From assembly GCF_023061285.1 (NCBI RefSeq), contig NZ_JAKGAM010000018.1, forward strand, positions 1 through 64,000: 64,000 bases of DNA, given 5' to 3'. Shown piece by piece: positions 9,436 to 18,146 of this stretch. The notes beneath the pieces were generated by a model. The model did no database searches, was not told the DNA's origin, and saw nothing but the letters and a program-made list of their open reading frames with translations. How positions within the stretch are numbered: the first letter of the stretch is position 1; every line of letters starts with the position of its first letter. This DNA comes from Chromohalobacter nigrandesensis. Lineage in GTDB: Bacteria; Pseudomonadota; Gammaproteobacteria; Pseudomonadales; Halomonadaceae. Made by a program: the position numbers and the translations under genes.

Positions 9436-11025
9436 ATGGCCGATCACACCGCATCCTCGTCTCCCCAGCCTGTGCGTCGCGCATTGATCAGCGTGTCCGA
9501 CAAGACCGGCATCGTCGATTTCGCCCGCGAACTCAGCACGCACGGCGTCGCCTTGCTCTCTACCGGTGGCACCTTCCGCCTGCTCAACGAAAACGGCATT
9601 CCGGTCACGGAAGTCTCGCAACATACCGGCTTCCCGGAAATCATGGATGGTCGCGTCAAGACACTGCATCCCAAGATTCACGGCGGCATTCTCGGGCGCC
9701 GCGGGCAGGATGACGAGGTCATGGCCGAGCACGGCATCGACGCCATCGATATGGTCGTGGTCAACCTCTATCCCTTTGCGGAGACCATCGCGCGTGACGG
9801 CTGCACGCTGGAAGAGGCCATCGAGAACATCGACATCGGCGGCCCCACCATGGTGCGCGCCTGTGCCAAGAATCACGCGCACACCAGCATCGTGGTCAAT
9901 GCGTCCGACTATGGCCGTGTGCTCGATGACATGCGTGCGCATGGCGGTGTCGGCGCAACGCTACGCTTTGACCTGGCGGTCAAGGCCTTAGAGCATACTG
10001 CGGGCTACGACGGTGCCATCGCCAACTATCTGGGCACCCTGGTAGAAGGCGGCGAAGCCGACTTCCCGCGCACCTATAACGTGCAGTTCCAGAAAAAACA
10101 GGCGATGCGCTACGGCGAAAATCCGCATCAGCAGGCGGCCTTCTATGCTGACACCAGTGCCGACGAAGCCAGTGTGACCACGGCAGAGCAGCGCCAGGGC
10201 AAGGCATTGTCATTCAATAACGTCGCCGACACTGACGCCGCCTTCGAATGCGTCAAGGCCTTCAGCGAGACCGCCTGCGTCATCGTCAAGCATGCCAACC
10301 CTTGCGGCGTCGCCGTCGCCGACACACCGCTGGCGGCCTATCAGAGTGCGTTTGCCACTGATCCCACCAGCGCCTTCGGCGGCATCATCGCCTTCAACCG
10401 CCCGCTGGACGCCGAGACGGCTCGCGCCATCGTCGACCGTCAGTTCGTCGAGGTGATCATCGCGCCGGGCATCAACGCCACCGCCGCCGAGATCGTCGCC
10501 GAAAAGAAGAATGTGCGCCTGCTCGATGTCAGCGAGCACTGGCCCAGCCAGCAACGTCCCACCCATGACCTCAAGCGCGTCACCGGCGGACTTCTGGTCC
10601 AGGACCGCGATCAGGGCATGGTCGAAGCCGACCAACTGCGCACCGTCACCGAACGCGCACCCAGCGAGCAGGAACTAAGCGATCTCAGCTTTGCCTGGAA
10701 GGTCGCCAAGTTCGTCAAGTCCAACGCCATCGTCTATGCCAAGCACGGCCAGACCATCGGCGTGGGCGCCGGGCAGATGAGCCGCGTCTACTCGGCCAGG
10801 ATCGCCGGTATCAAGGCTGCCGACGAAGGCTTGGAAGTGCCCGGCTCGGTAATGGCATCAGACGCCTTCTTCCCCTTCCGCGATGGCATCGATGCCGCCG
10901 CCGAGGCTGGTATCACCGCCGTCATTCAACCCGGCGGCTCGATGCGAGACCAGGAAGTGATCGACGCCGCCAACGAAGCCGGCATCGCCATGGTCTTCAC
11001 CGCTATGCGTCACTTCAGGCACTGA
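9436..11025 (+). CDS. purH: Bifunctional AICAR transformylase / IMP cyclohydrolase
   Basis: 529 residues, as in E. coli. It carries out the last two steps of de novo IMP synthesis. The N-terminal cyclohydrolase domain runs from [12 protein letters not shown] to about residue 200 ([16 protein letters not shown]). The transformylase domain includes the catalytic KHANPCGVA near residues 280-288 and [13 protein letters not shown]. The C-terminus FTAMRHFRH is typical. The stop codon lies inside the first unit of a heptamer tandem repeat, and a strong terminator follows. Confidence 0.98.
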   Translation: MADHTASSSPQPVRRALISVSDKTGIVDFARELSTHGVALLSTGGTFRLLNENGIPVTEVSQHTGFPEIMDGRVKTLHPKIHGGILGRRGQDDEVMAEHGIDAIDMVVVNLYPFAETIARDGCTLEEAIENIDIGGPTMVRACAKNHAHTSIVVNASDYGRVLDDMRAHGGVGATLRFDLAVKALEHTAGYDGAIANYLGTLVEGGEADFPRTYNVQFQKKQAMRYGENPHQQAAFYADTSADEASVTTAEQRQGKALSFNNVADTDAAFECVKAFSETACVIVKHANPCGVAVADTPLAAYQSAFATDPTSAFGGIIAFNRPLDAETARAIVDRQFVEVIIAPGINATAAEIVAEKKNVRLLDVSEHWPSQQRPTHDLKRVTGGLLVQDRDQGMVEADQLRTVTERAPSEQELSDLSFAWKVAKFVKSNAIVYAKHGQTIGVGAGQMSRVYSARIAGIKAADEGLEVPGSVMASDAFFPFRDGIDAAAEAGITAVIQPGGSMRDQEVIDAANEAGIAMVFTAMRHFRH

Positions 11026-11063
11026 AGCTCGAAGCTCGAAGCTCGAAGCTCGAAGCTCGAAGC
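11024..11063. repeat. Tandem heptamer repeat GAAGCTC
   Basis: Five perfect copies of GAAGCTC plus five further bases, beginning at the second base of the purH stop codon. A related degenerate sequence (CGAAGCGCCGC, CACGCTTCGAGCTCC) lies about 70-110 bases further on. It is noncoding, so copy-number change would alter only the 3' untranslated region of purH. Confidence 0.9.
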
Positions 11064-11088
11064 CAGTCTGAGCCACGCCGAAAGCAAA

Positions 11089-11124
11089 ACACCCTGCCGG
11101 ATCATCCGACAGGGTGTTTTTCTT
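11089..11124. terminator. Bidirectional terminator between purH and gabD
   Basis: ACACCCTGcCGGAT pairs with a TCCGaCAGGGTGT arm over a short loop. A T-run follows on the plus strand, and an A-rich run precedes it, which serves the minus strand. It lies between the convergent purH and gabD genes. Confidence 0.85.
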
Positions 11125-11181
11125 CAAACTTCCAGGCGCGAAGCGCCGCTCTTCACGCTTCGAGCTCCGGGCGAAGCCCAG

Positions 11182-12639
11182 TCAGCCTAGATCCATACAC
11201 AGATACTTGGTTTCCATGTATTCGTCGATGCCGTACTTGGAGCCTTCACGCCCCAGCCCCGAAGCCTTGACGCCGCCGAACGGTGCGCTGGCGTTGGAGA
11301 TCAAGCCCGTATTGATGCCAACCATGCCATATTCCAGCGCTTCGGCCACGCGCCAGACACGGCTCAGGTCGTTGGCGTAGAAGTACGATGCCAGCCCGAA
11401 GCGGGTATCGTTGGCCATCTGCACAGCGTCTTCCTCGTCGTCGAACGCAATCACCGCCGCCAGTGGGCCGAAGGTTTCCTCGTGCGCGACCTTCATATCG
11501 GCATTGGCGTGACTCACCAGCGTCGGCGTGAAGAAGCGCCCACCCAGCGTGTGTGTGTGACCGCCCAGCAACAGCTCGGCGCCCTTGTCGATGGCATCCT
11601 GGATATGCTCGGAGACCTTGGCGACAGCATCATCGTCGATCAACGGGCCGATGTTCACGCCCTCTTCGGTCCCTGGGCCGACATGCAATTCGCTGTTCAT
11701 GGCTGCTGCCAGCTTTTCACTGAAGGCATTGATCACGCTGGACTGCACCAGAAAGCGGTTGGTGCACACGCAGGTCTGACCGGCGTTGCGGAACTTGCTG
11801 GCCATCGCGCCCTCGACGGCGGCATCGAGATCGGCATCTTCGAAAACCAGAAACGGCGCGTTGCCGCCCAGTTCCAGCGAAATCTTCTGGATATGCTCGG
11901 CGGCGCCGGCCATCAATTGGCTGCCCACCTCAGTCGAGCCAGTGAAAGTGATCTTGCGCACCACAGGCGATTCGGTCATCGCCTTGCCGATCGCGCTGGC
12001 ACGCCCCGGCACCACGTTGAACACGCCGCGCGGCACCCCGGCCTGCTCGGCCAACGCCGCCAGCGCGGTCGCGGAAAACGGCGTCTGACTGGCCGGCTTG
12101 ATGACGATCGGGCAGCCCGCCGCCAATGCCGCTGCTGCCTTGCGGGTAATCATCGACGACGGGAAGTTCCACGGCGTTATCGCCCCGACGACGCCGACCG
12201 GCTGTTTGAGCACCACGATGCGCTGGCTGGACTTGGCCGCGGGAATGGTGTCGCCGTACACACGCCGCGCCTCCTCGGCGAACCAGCGCAGAAAGCTCGC
12301 CGCATAGGCGATTTCGCCGGCCGCTTCCTTGAGGGGCTTGCCCTGCTCGGCGGTCATGATCGCCGCTAGTTCGTCCTGATGCTCGAGCATCAAGTCGTAC
12401 CATTTCATCAGGGTGTCCGCGCGCTCTTGCGCTGTCAGGGCACGCCAGGCCGGCCAGGCCGACTCGGCGGCTTCGATGGCACGTTCGGTCTCGGCACGCC
12501 CCAGCTTGGGCATGCGCCCCACGATCTCACCGGTGGCCGGGTCGTCGACCTCGATCTGTTCGCCGCTGTCCGCTGCCACCCAATTGCCGTCTATATAGGC
12601 AAAGGGACGAAACAGCGAGTTTTCCTGAAGGGACTCCAT
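11182..12639 (-). CDS. gabD: NAD(P)-dependent succinate-semialdehyde dehydrogenase
   Basis: 485 residues of the aldehyde dehydrogenase superfamily. The likely reaction is succinate semialdehyde to succinate, the last step of GABA breakdown. Visible features are the cofactor segment ITPWNFPSSMITRKAAAALA, IVIKPASQTP, the general base Glu256 in ELGGNAP and the nucleophile Cys290 in GQTCVC. NRFLVQ directly after the Cys region is typical of GabD. AAGGAG precedes the ATG. No GABA aminotransferase lies next to it, so the physiological substrate is inferred from family resemblance. Confidence 0.88.
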   Translation of the reverse strand: MESLQENSLFRPFAYIDGNWVAADSGEQIEVDDPATGEIVGRMPKLGRAETERAIEAAESAWPAWRALTAQERADTLMKWYDLMLEHQDELAAIMTAEQGKPLKEAAGEIAYAASFLRWFAEEARRVYGDTIPAAKSSQRIVVLKQPVGVVGAITPWNFPSSMITRKAAAALAAGCPIVIKPASQTPFSATALAALAEQAGVPRGVFNVVPGRASAIGKAMTESPVVRKITFTGSTEVGSQLMAGAAEHIQKISLELGGNAPFLVFEDADLDAAVEGAMASKFRNAGQTCVCTNRFLVQSSVINAFSEKLAAAMNSELHVGPGTEEGVNIGPLIDDDAVAKVSEHIQDAIDKGAELLLGGHTHTLGGRFFTPTLVSHANADMKVAHEETFGPLAAVIAFDDEEDAVQMANDTRFGLASYFYANDLSRVWRVAEALEYGMVGINTGLISNASAPFGGVKASGLGREGSKYGIDEYMETKYLCMDLG

Positions 12640-12749
12640 GGCGTTCTCCTTCCTGACAATGAGGGCGACGCTGGCCGTCGCCGTGAATTCATCTTATGCC
12701 GAGTCTTTCGGCGCCACCAAACGCAGCGCGCAATGACATGCCATTCACC

Positions 12750-13196
12750 CTATCCCCAGACAAAGAGACTCAGCACCGCGATAGCGATGGCGGCCCCGCA
12801 CAGCGCCTGCCCTCGGTAACGCGAAGGCGCGCGCCGTACCTGCCGGAGTCCGAGCACTGCCAGTAACACCGCCAGCACATCGACGAACAGCATATAAGAT
12901 GCCAACAGCGGCGCCACAGCAACGAGTATCAGCGCCAGCACCGCCAAGGGAGACAATAGAGAGGATTTGACGTGCCCCTGATCGTCACGCGTTTGCCGCG
13001 CGGTGCGCTGAGGCACGGGCGCGTCGAACACCTGTTCGGCACGGCCGGCATCGCCATCGAAGCGTAGCCGGCTGCCTTCCCTGGGAAGACCTCGGCCGCG
13101 CCACTCGGTCAAGGTGAATGTATAGCGATGCCCATCGTCGCCGACGATCACACCGCGCTGGGCCGCGTCGTCGAAGGTTTCCAGCTTACCGTGCAC
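12750..13196 (-). CDS. Membrane protein with N-terminal cold-shock-like domain
   Basis: 148 residues from a GTG start with GGGAG seven bases upstream. Residues 1-50 (GKLETFDDAAQRGVIVGDDG, then RYTFTLTEW and SRLRFD) resemble a degenerate cold-shock/OB fold. A charged linker leads to hydrophobic segments at about 82-118 and 130-147, giving two to three membrane helices separated by a basic RRAPSRYRG loop, as in DUF4190-like proteins. A fused nucleic-acid-type fold on a small membrane domain suggests a role at the membrane, but no function is known. It lies 43 bases after folX and may share its transcript. Confidence 0.65.
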   Translation of the reverse strand: MHGKLETFDDAAQRGVIVGDDGHRYTFTLTEWRGRGLPREGSRLRFDGDAGRAEQVFDAPVPQRTARQTRDDQGHVKSSLLSPLAVLALILVAVAPLLASYMLFVDVLAVLLAVLGLRQVRRAPSRYRGQALCGAAIAIAVLSLFVWG

Positions 13197-13239
13197 GATA
13201 CGACTCCCGGCGAAATCCCGATGACATGGTCATCTCACC

Positions 13240-13638
13240 TCAGTCCAGACGCGAGTCCGAGAGCGTCACCGACACGGAGTCGGAAAAACGCAGTGCGAAC
13301 GGCTTGTCGATTTCCACCTGCGCCGTGAGGACTTGCTCGTAACTCATAATGATATCCAGGACTTCACGGGTCATACGTTCCAGCAACAGAAAGCGGTTAT
13401 CCTCGACATAGCCGATAATGTGCTTGGTGATCGTACGATAATTGAGTGCCTGCTCGATATGATCGAACTTGACCGCACGCTCGGCGCGATAACGAATGGT
13501 GGCATTGATCACCACATCCTGACGGTTCTGGATTTCCTCGTCCTTGATACCGATATGGGTACGCAGACGCAGATTCTTGATGCTGATCGTCGCCAGGTCG
13601 TGATCGAGGTGCTGATCGTTCAAGGCATGTAAGGCCAT
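13240..13638 (-). CDS. folX: Dihydroneopterin triphosphate 2'-epimerase
   Basis: 132 residues of the dihydroneopterin aldolase/epimerase fold. [20 protein letters not shown] is characteristic of FolX rather than FolB, and the nearby folE supports this. It epimerises dihydroneopterin triphosphate to the monapterin form, a step in tetrahydromonapterin synthesis. GGAGC lies nine bases before the ATG. folE is 58 bases upstream on the same strand, and the folE-folX pairing resembles Pseudomonas. Confidence 0.9.
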   Translation of the reverse strand: MALHALNDQHLDHDLATISIKNLRLRTHIGIKDEEIQNRQDVVINATIRYRAERAVKFDHIEQALNYRTITKHIIGYVEDNRFLLLERMTREVLDIIMSYEQVLTAQVEIDKPFALRFSDSVSVTLSDSRLD

Positions 13639-13696
13639 GCGGCATTGCTCCTAAAGTGCGAAACGCGCGTCATGCGCAGCGATGATCGATGCCCGC

Positions 13697-14251
13697 TCAG
13701 CCATGCGCCAGCGTCAAGAACTCCTGGCGGGTATTCAGGTTATTGCGGAAGGCGCCCAGCATCACGGAGGTCTTCATGCTCGAGTTCTGTTTCTCGACCC
13801 CCCGCATCATCATGCACATGTGCTGCGCCTCGACGATCACCCCCACCCCGCGCGCCTCGGTCACCTCCTGCACGGCCTCGGCGATCTGGCGTGTCAGGTT
13901 TTCCTGGATCTGCATGCGTCGCGCATACATATCGACGATACGCGCAAACTTGGAGAGCCCCAGCACCTTGCCTTTGGGCAGATACGCGATATGGCACTTA
14001 CCAATGAATGGCAACAGATGATGCTCGCACATCGAGTAGAGTTCGATGTCCTTGATCAGCACCATTTCGTCGGTTTGCGATTCGAATACCGCGCCGTTGA
14101 CCAACGACTCGAGCGTCTGCCCATAGCCCTGGTTGAGGAACTGCATAGCCTTGGCGGCTCGCATGGGCGTATCGCGTAGCCCTTCCCGGTCGGGATCCTC
14201 GCCCAAGCCGGCGATGATGTCGCGGTAATGCGTTGCGAGTTCTTCTGTCAT
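13697..14251 (-). CDS. folE: GTP cyclohydrolase I
   Basis: 184 residues. It forms 7,8-dihydroneopterin triphosphate from GTP, the first step of folate and tetrahydropterin synthesis. The zinc-binding core is present: [20 protein letters not shown] with Cys and His ligands, followed by [20 protein letters not shown] and, near the C-terminus, the second Cys in [10 protein letters not shown]. It has the full type IA zinc set, so it should be metal-dependent. The start is preceded by a duplicated decamer. It is next to folX, suggesting supply of monapterin cofactor. Confidence 0.96.
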   Translation of the reverse strand: MTEELATHYRDIIAGLGEDPDREGLRDTPMRAAKAMQFLNQGYGQTLESLVNGAVFESQTDEMVLIKDIELYSMCEHHLLPFIGKCHIAYLPKGKVLGLSKFARIVDMYARRMQIQENLTRQIAEAVQEVTEARGVGVIVEAQHMCMMMRGVEKQNSSMKTSVMLGAFRNNLNTRQEFLTLAHG

Positions 14252-14270
14252 TTAAGTGCCTTTAAGTGCC
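14251..14270. repeat. Duplicated decamer at the folE start
   Basis: TTTAAGTGCC occurs twice in direct tandem on the plus strand. On the coding strand this places two AAGG-containing units directly before the ATG of folE, so the ribosome-binding region itself is duplicated. The gap beyond it to srkA holds no recognisable gene. Confidence 0.7.
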
Positions 14271-14423
14271 TTCGTCATGACGCCCGACCGGGCATACGTT
14301 ACAAAATGAATAAAACCATCGGAAGTTTGCCACATGGGCAAAGCGCGACGCACGCGCGATTCGCGCCGACGTCGGCGACACTGCCTTCCCCGACCCCACG
14401 CATGAATCTTCGAGGCGGCAAGG

Positions 14424-15407
14424 TCACGCCAGCCAGCGCGGATTTTCCAACGCCAGACGCTGTTGCTCGAGAATACGGATGTGCTGATCCCAATACCCCT
14501 CGCTGGCCACCCATGGGAAGGCCTTGGGAAACGCCGGATCTTCCCAGCGATCGACCAACCAGGCGCTATGCCGCATCAAGCGCAACGTGCGCAGCGGCTC
14601 GATCCAGCGCAATTGGCGCCGGTCGAACTCGACATGTTGTTCATAGCCCTCGATCACTTCGGATAACTGCATCTGCCATTCATCGGCTTCAGGCGCCGTC
14701 AATAACATCCACAAATCCTGGATTGCCGGCGCCGTGCAGCAATCGTCAAAATCGACCAGCGCAAAATCTTCATCGCGCCCCAGGATGTTGCCCAGATGAC
14801 AGTCGCCATGTACGCGTTGCAAGGCCGTCTCCGGCCAGCGCTGTTCGACCAGTAACGTCTGCAGACGCTCGGCGATGCGGGTATACGCCTGGCGTTGGCG
14901 ACGACTCAGCCAATCGCTCGCCAGCACGCGCTCACAACTCGCTTGGCTGATCGCTATCGGCTCCTGCACCGGTCGCGCCTGGAAGGGACTACGGCGCGCC
15001 ACGGCATGAACTTGGCCGATCAGGTCACCGAGGGCAAAGAGGTGCGCGGGGTTTTCGAGTTCCGGCGCCTGCCCCGAGACGTGCGGAAACAGCGCAAAGG
15101 CGAATCCGTAGGCATGGTGGAGCGTCTCACCATCATCGTCGCGCCACGGCGGCGCGCCGGGCACGCCCGCAGCGTCGAGCTCATCGAGAAAAGCATGCTC
15201 CTCGCGAATCTGTGCCTCGCTCCAGCGCTCGGGACGATAAAACTTGGCCACCCAACGGCGGCGGTCGTCGTCGCTCAACAAGAACACGCGATTCTCGTAA
15301 CTGTTGAGCGCGAACGGCTCGCCCGGCAACCAAAAGCCCAACGACTCGACGGCATCGACCACATGCGCGGGCGACAACGTTTCAAAAGGGTGCTTCGGGG
15401 CGGTCAT
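14424..15407 (-). CDS. srkA: Stress response kinase A (YihE/RdoA type)
   Basis: 327 residues, the usual length. It belongs to the choline-kinase-like fold that phosphorylates Ser/Thr residues and protects against envelope stress and programmed death in E. coli. It starts PFETLSPAHVVDAVESLGFW. RWVAKFYRPERWS provides the ATP-binding Lys, VHGDCHLGNIL the catalytic loop, and LVDFDDCCTAPAIQDLW the metal-binding Asp. All catalytic residues appear intact. It is a likely single-gene unit. Confidence 0.92.
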   Translation of the reverse strand: MTAPKHPFETLSPAHVVDAVESLGFWLPGEPFALNSYENRVFLLSDDDRRRWVAKFYRPERWSEAQIREEHAFLDELDAAGVPGAPPWRDDDGETLHHAYGFAFALFPHVSGQAPELENPAHLFALGDLIGQVHAVARRSPFQARPVQEPIAISQASCERVLASDWLSRRQRQAYTRIAERLQTLLVEQRWPETALQRVHGDCHLGNILGRDEDFALVDFDDCCTAPAIQDLWMLLTAPEADEWQMQLSEVIEGYEQHVEFDRRQLRWIEPLRTLRLMRHSAWLVDRWEDPAFPKAFPWVASEGYWDQHIRILEQQRLALENPRWLA

Positions 15408-15440
15408 GGCGTGTCCTGTTTAAGATGCCACCTCATGCTA

Positions 15441-16103
15441 TCAGATTCCTCGCGGCGTACGCGTCATCGCCCAGGCTTCGACATGCTGTGCGCCCGCCTC
15501 TCGGCAGGCATCGGCCAGTGCCGATAACGTACTGCCGGTGGTCATCACGTCGTCGACGAGCGCCACGTGAGCCGGCAAGCCAGGCGCAACGCGAAAAGCC
15601 CCGCGCACGTTGCCGCGACGTGCACGGCGTGTCAGCCCGCGCTGGGTCGGCGTGTCACGCTCACGCCAGGCACGCCGACACGGCACGCCCAGTTGACGCG
15701 AGAGTTCACGCGTCAGCCAGACACTGTGATCGAAACCGCGCTCACGCCGCCGCTGCGGATGCGTCGGCACTGCCACGAGTGCTTCGGGTAACGCACCTTC
15801 CCGACTATGCGCGAAGAGCGTTGCCAGCAAGATACCCGCGCGCGGTTGCGCGCCGAACTTGAAGCGTTGCAGCAACGCCTGCGAGGCCTCTTCGTAACGC
15901 AGCGGTGCCCGCGCCACATCGAAGGACGGCGCGTGACGCAGACAATGGCCGCAAAGCTCAGCGGGACGCGCCAACGGCTCGGCACAGCGCGCACAGGCCA
16001 CGCGATTCCAGGGCAGCTCCTCGAAGCACGCCTCGCACCAAGGCGACCCCAGCGGCGTCTTCCCCAGGCAAAAAGCACAGTGGCCCGGCAACCCCACGCG
16101 CAC
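15441..16103 (-). CDS. ComF family phosphoribosyltransferase-like protein (GntX type)
   Basis: 220 residues from the GTG at 16103. An open frame continues upstream to 16172, but that part covers the bioB operator and promoter, so the shorter start is preferred without a clear ribosome site. The N-terminus holds CxxC pairs (CAFC, CEAC, CARC, CGHC), likely zinc-binding. The C-terminal phosphoribosyltransferase-like domain ends in the PRPP motif VALVDDVMTTGSTL. ComF relatives act in DNA uptake or nutrient use. It is divergent from bioB, the same neighbours as in Pseudomonas. Confidence 0.88.
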   Translation of the reverse strand: MRVGLPGHCAFCLGKTPLGSPWCEACFEELPWNRVACARCAEPLARPAELCGHCLRHAPSFDVARAPLRYEEASQALLQRFKFGAQPRAGILLATLFAHSREGALPEALVAVPTHPQRRRERGFDHSVWLTRELSRQLGVPCRRAWRERDTPTQRGLTRRARRGNVRGAFRVAPGLPAHVALVDDVMTTGSTLSALADACREAGAQHVEAWAMTRTPRGI

Positions 16104-16107
16104 CGAG

Positions 16108-16139
16108 CGGTCAACTCGTGACTTTATTTTAGTTGACAA
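16108..16139. promoter_or_regulatory. BirA (biotin repressor) operator
   Basis: CGGTCAACT-N14-AGTTGACAA has the half-site sequence and spacing of BirA boxes (TTGTaAACC-N14/15-GGTTtACAA or the reversed view). The right arm overlaps the candidate -35 of bioB. A second, weaker match (TAGTCAACC-N14-GATTAACAG) lies at 16166-16197. Confidence 0.75.
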
Positions 16140-16163
16140 ATACCAGATGCTTTTCGCTATCAT
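16133..16163 (+). promoter_or_regulatory. Candidate bioB promoter
   Basis: A perfect TTGACA at 16133-16138 lies within the BirA operator. TATCAT at 16158-16163 is 19 bases further, a long spacer. Overlap with the operator supports repression by biotin-loaded BirA. Confidence 0.5.
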
Positions 16164-16233
16164 CATAGTCAACCTTTTATTTTTTCAAGATTAACAGAGC
16201 CGCCCGACCCTGGCTCGACAGGAGCAGACTAGC

Positions 16234-17283
16234 ATGCCTGCCACGCCCCACACGCAGCGTCACGATTGGACGCTCGAGGAAATCCAGGCCCTCTTCGATC
16301 AGCCTTTCAACGACCTGCTCTTTCAGGCACAACGCATCCATCGCCAGCACTTCGATGCCAATGCCATCCAGGTTGCCACGCTGTTATCGATCAAGACCGG
16401 TGCCTGTCCCGAGGACTGCAAGTACTGTCCACAATCCGGGCACTACAATACCGGCTTGGGCAAGGAAACCTTGATGGACGTCGACGAGGTCGTTGCCCAG
16501 GCCCGCGCCGCCAAGGAGGCTGGCGCTTCGCGCTTCTGCATGGGGGCCGCCTGGCGCAGCCCACGCCAGCGCGATCTTCAAGTCGTCGAGGCCATGGTGA
16601 GAGAGGTCAAGGCTCTGGGGTTGGAAACCTGTGTCACGCTGGGAATGCTGGGCGGCGACCAGGCCCAACGACTGGCCGATGCCGGGCTCGATTACTACAA
16701 CCATAATCTGGACACCTCGCCGGAGTACTACGACGAAATCATCACCACCCGGAGCTACGCCGACCGGCTCGACACGCTCGAGCATGTTCGCAACGCGGGC
16801 ATGAAGATCTGCAGCGGCGGCATCTTGGGACTGGGCGAAACCCCGCGCGACCGCGCCTCCATGCTTCAGCAACTCGCGAACCTGACCCCGCACCCGGAGT
16901 CGGTGCCCATCAACATGCTGGTCAAGGTCGCCGGCACACCCTTGGAAAACGCCGAGGACCTCGACCCTATCGAATTCATTCGCGCCATCGCGGTGGCCCG
17001 CATCATGATGCCGCAAAGCCACGTTCGTCTTTCCGCCGGGCGTGGTGAAATGAGCGAATCGACCCAGGCACTGGCCTTTCTCGCCGGCGCCAACTCGATT
17101 TTTTATGGCGACAAACTGCTCACCACCGACAATCCGGAGGTCAATGGCGACCGTCAACTCTTCGCCAAGCTCGGGCTGCATGCCGAAACGCTCAGCCTGC
17201 ATGACGCAGCACAGACGCCACCGTCCTTCCCGCACCAAGCGTTATATTACGACGCCACGAACGCCTCCGCGACGCTCGAGTGA
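16234..17283 (+). CDS. bioB: Biotin synthase
   Basis: 349 residues. A radical SAM enzyme that inserts sulfur into dethiobiotin, the last step of biotin synthesis. The [4Fe-4S] motif is [14 protein letters not shown] near residues 52-65. [22 protein letters not shown] and the Arg of LSAGRGEMS complete the site. CAGGAG lies about ten bases before the ATG. It is preceded by a BirA-type operator. Unlike many relatives, no bioF, bioH, bioC or bioD follows. A hairpin and a tRNA gene come next, so bioB appears to be a single-gene unit here. Confidence 0.98.
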   Translation: MPATPHTQRHDWTLEEIQALFDQPFNDLLFQAQRIHRQHFDANAIQVATLLSIKTGACPEDCKYCPQSGHYNTGLGKETLMDVDEVVAQARAAKEAGASRFCMGAAWRSPRQRDLQVVEAMVREVKALGLETCVTLGMLGGDQAQRLADAGLDYYNHNLDTSPEYYDEIITTRSYADRLDTLEHVRNAGMKICSGGILGLGETPRDRASMLQQLANLTPHPESVPINMLVKVAGTPLENAEDLDPIEFIRAIAVARIMMPQSHVRLSAGRGEMSESTQALAFLAGANSIFYGDKLLTTDNPEVNGDRQLFAKLGLHAETLSLHDAAQTPPSFPHQALYYDATNASATLE

Positions 17284-17297
17284 GCAATACCGACACC

Positions 17298-17327
17298 CGC
17301 CGAGGCGTTCACCGTGCCGCCTCGGCG
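17298..17327. terminator. Hairpin after bioB, no T-run
   Basis: CGCCGAGGCG and CGCCTCGGCG form a perfect ten-base stem with a ten-base loop, 15 bases after the bioB stop. It may end bioB transcription with Rho or simply protect the 3' end. Confidence 0.5.
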
Positions 17328-17337
17328 CCCATAGCAA

Positions 17338-17365
17338 TTGACTTCCCTTCCTGCATACGTAGAAT
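17338..17365 (+). promoter_or_regulatory. tRNA-Leu promoter
   Basis: TTGACT, a 16-base spacer and TAGAAT, followed by a GC-rich discriminator, lie 20 bases before the tRNA. This is the usual layout for a Fis/stringent-controlled stable RNA promoter. Confidence 0.7.
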
Positions 17366-17385
17366 ATCGCTCGACCTGCCAGACT

Positions 17386-17470
17386 GCGGATGTGGTGGAA
17401 TTGGTAGACACGCTAGATTTAGGTTCTAGTGCCGAAAGGCGTGGGAGTTCGAGTCTCCCCATCCGCACCA
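17386..17470 (+). tRNA. tRNA-Leu, anticodon UAG
   Basis: 85 bases with encoded CCA. The acceptor arms are GCGGATG and CATCCGC. The anticodon stem CTAGA/TCTAG encloses a TTTAGGT loop with anticodon TAG, reading CUA codons. A long variable arm (class II) and GTTCGAGTC T-loop are present. It corresponds to leuW of E. coli. An accessory stretch begins immediately downstream, which fits the use of tRNA 3' ends as integration sites. I found no repeated copy of the tRNA 3' end in the next 2.5 kb. Confidence 0.97.
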
Positions 17471-17554
17471 TTTTTCTGTAAGTTGTTGTTTTTACTGATC
17501 AAGCATCTTCGATTTTCTCAGCTTCTCAGTCCCCGCCAAGTCCCCACGAAATCT

Positions 17555-17746
17555 ATGAAACTCCAGCCGGCGCGTGCGCACACGCTTCAATGCGCAGATG
17601 AAGGTGTCCTGGCCGGAGACACCGGGAAGAGTTGGTTGCAGCGCAACTGGCGCCCGCTGCTGCTGACCGTGATCATCATCGCCAGTGAATACCTGCTCAC
17701 ACCCTACTTGAGCGCCATGTTGAGATGGGGCGCTGTCATTCAGTGA
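17555..17746 (+). CDS. Holin-like fragment (3TM-type), possible phage remnant
   Basis: 63 residues if started at the ATG at 17555. The frame is open upstream into the tRNA, and no ribosome site is clear. The C-terminal half, with SWLQRNWRPLLLTVIII followed by a hydrophobic segment, resembles the SWLQRNWRP motif that opens 3TM-type phage holins, but only one or two membrane helices remain. It may be a decayed or short holin-like gene left after the adjacent tRNA served as an integration site. Family assignment is from memory of the motif. Confidence 0.4.
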   Translation: MKLQPARAHTLQCADEGVLAGDTGKSWLQRNWRPLLLTVIIIASEYLLTPYLSAMLRWGAVIQ

Positions 17747-17756
17747 GATCGGGCCG

Positions 17757-18119
17757 TTACGTCAGGTCGTTCAGTTCAACTTCCAGTGCGTCGGCAAGCC
17801 GCTTTAAAACGCTCAACGATCCGGTTTTCTTGCCTGCTTCGAGCTCCGACAGATACCCCTGGCTGATACCCGCCCGTTCAGCGAGTTCGCCGGCACGCAG
17901 CCCTCGGTGCTCGCGGAACACTTTTACCGGTGCGACACCGTCCAGCAACGCATCCACTACCGCCATGGGAAACGATGCTTCACCGCGCGCCACGACCGCA
18001 TTGGCAGCGTCGATATCGTCTTGATCTTCCAGCCGCGCAAGCAACGCGTGGTATTCCTGCTCGGGAATTACCACCAGCCGTTCACCGGTTGGGGTTTGAA
18101 TCGTCTGAGGTGCGCTCAT
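17757..18119 (-). CDS. Helix-turn-helix antitoxin of a type II toxin-antitoxin pair
   Basis: 120 residues, starting at the ATG at 18119 with AGGAGG four bases upstream. The N-terminal part (ERLVVIPEQEYHALLARLED) resembles a Phd-like dimerisation segment. The C-terminal part (LRAGELAERAGISQGYLSEL) is a clear XRE/Cro-type helix-turn-helix. It lies 27 bases after the toxin gene, the toxin-first order of HigBA-like systems. Expected role: neutralise the toxin by binding it and repress the operon, perhaps through the palindrome at 18439-18453. Confidence 0.88.
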   Translation of the reverse strand: MSAPQTIQTPTGERLVVIPEQEYHALLARLEDQDDIDAANAVVARGEASFPMAVVDALLDGVAPVKVFREHRGLRAGELAERAGISQGYLSELEAGKKTGSLSVLKRLADALEVELNDLT

Positions 18120-18146
18120 GCCGCCTCCTGTCAATTTACTGGTGCG

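Noticed and set aside
11024-11063. Possible CRISPR-like array
   Set aside because: The units are seven bases long and directly adjacent, without spacers. It is a simple tandem repeat.
16104-16172. Longer N-terminus for the ComF-like protein
   Set aside because: The extension overlaps the BirA operator and bioB promoter and adds residues not typical of ComF/GntX, which begin just before the first CxxC.
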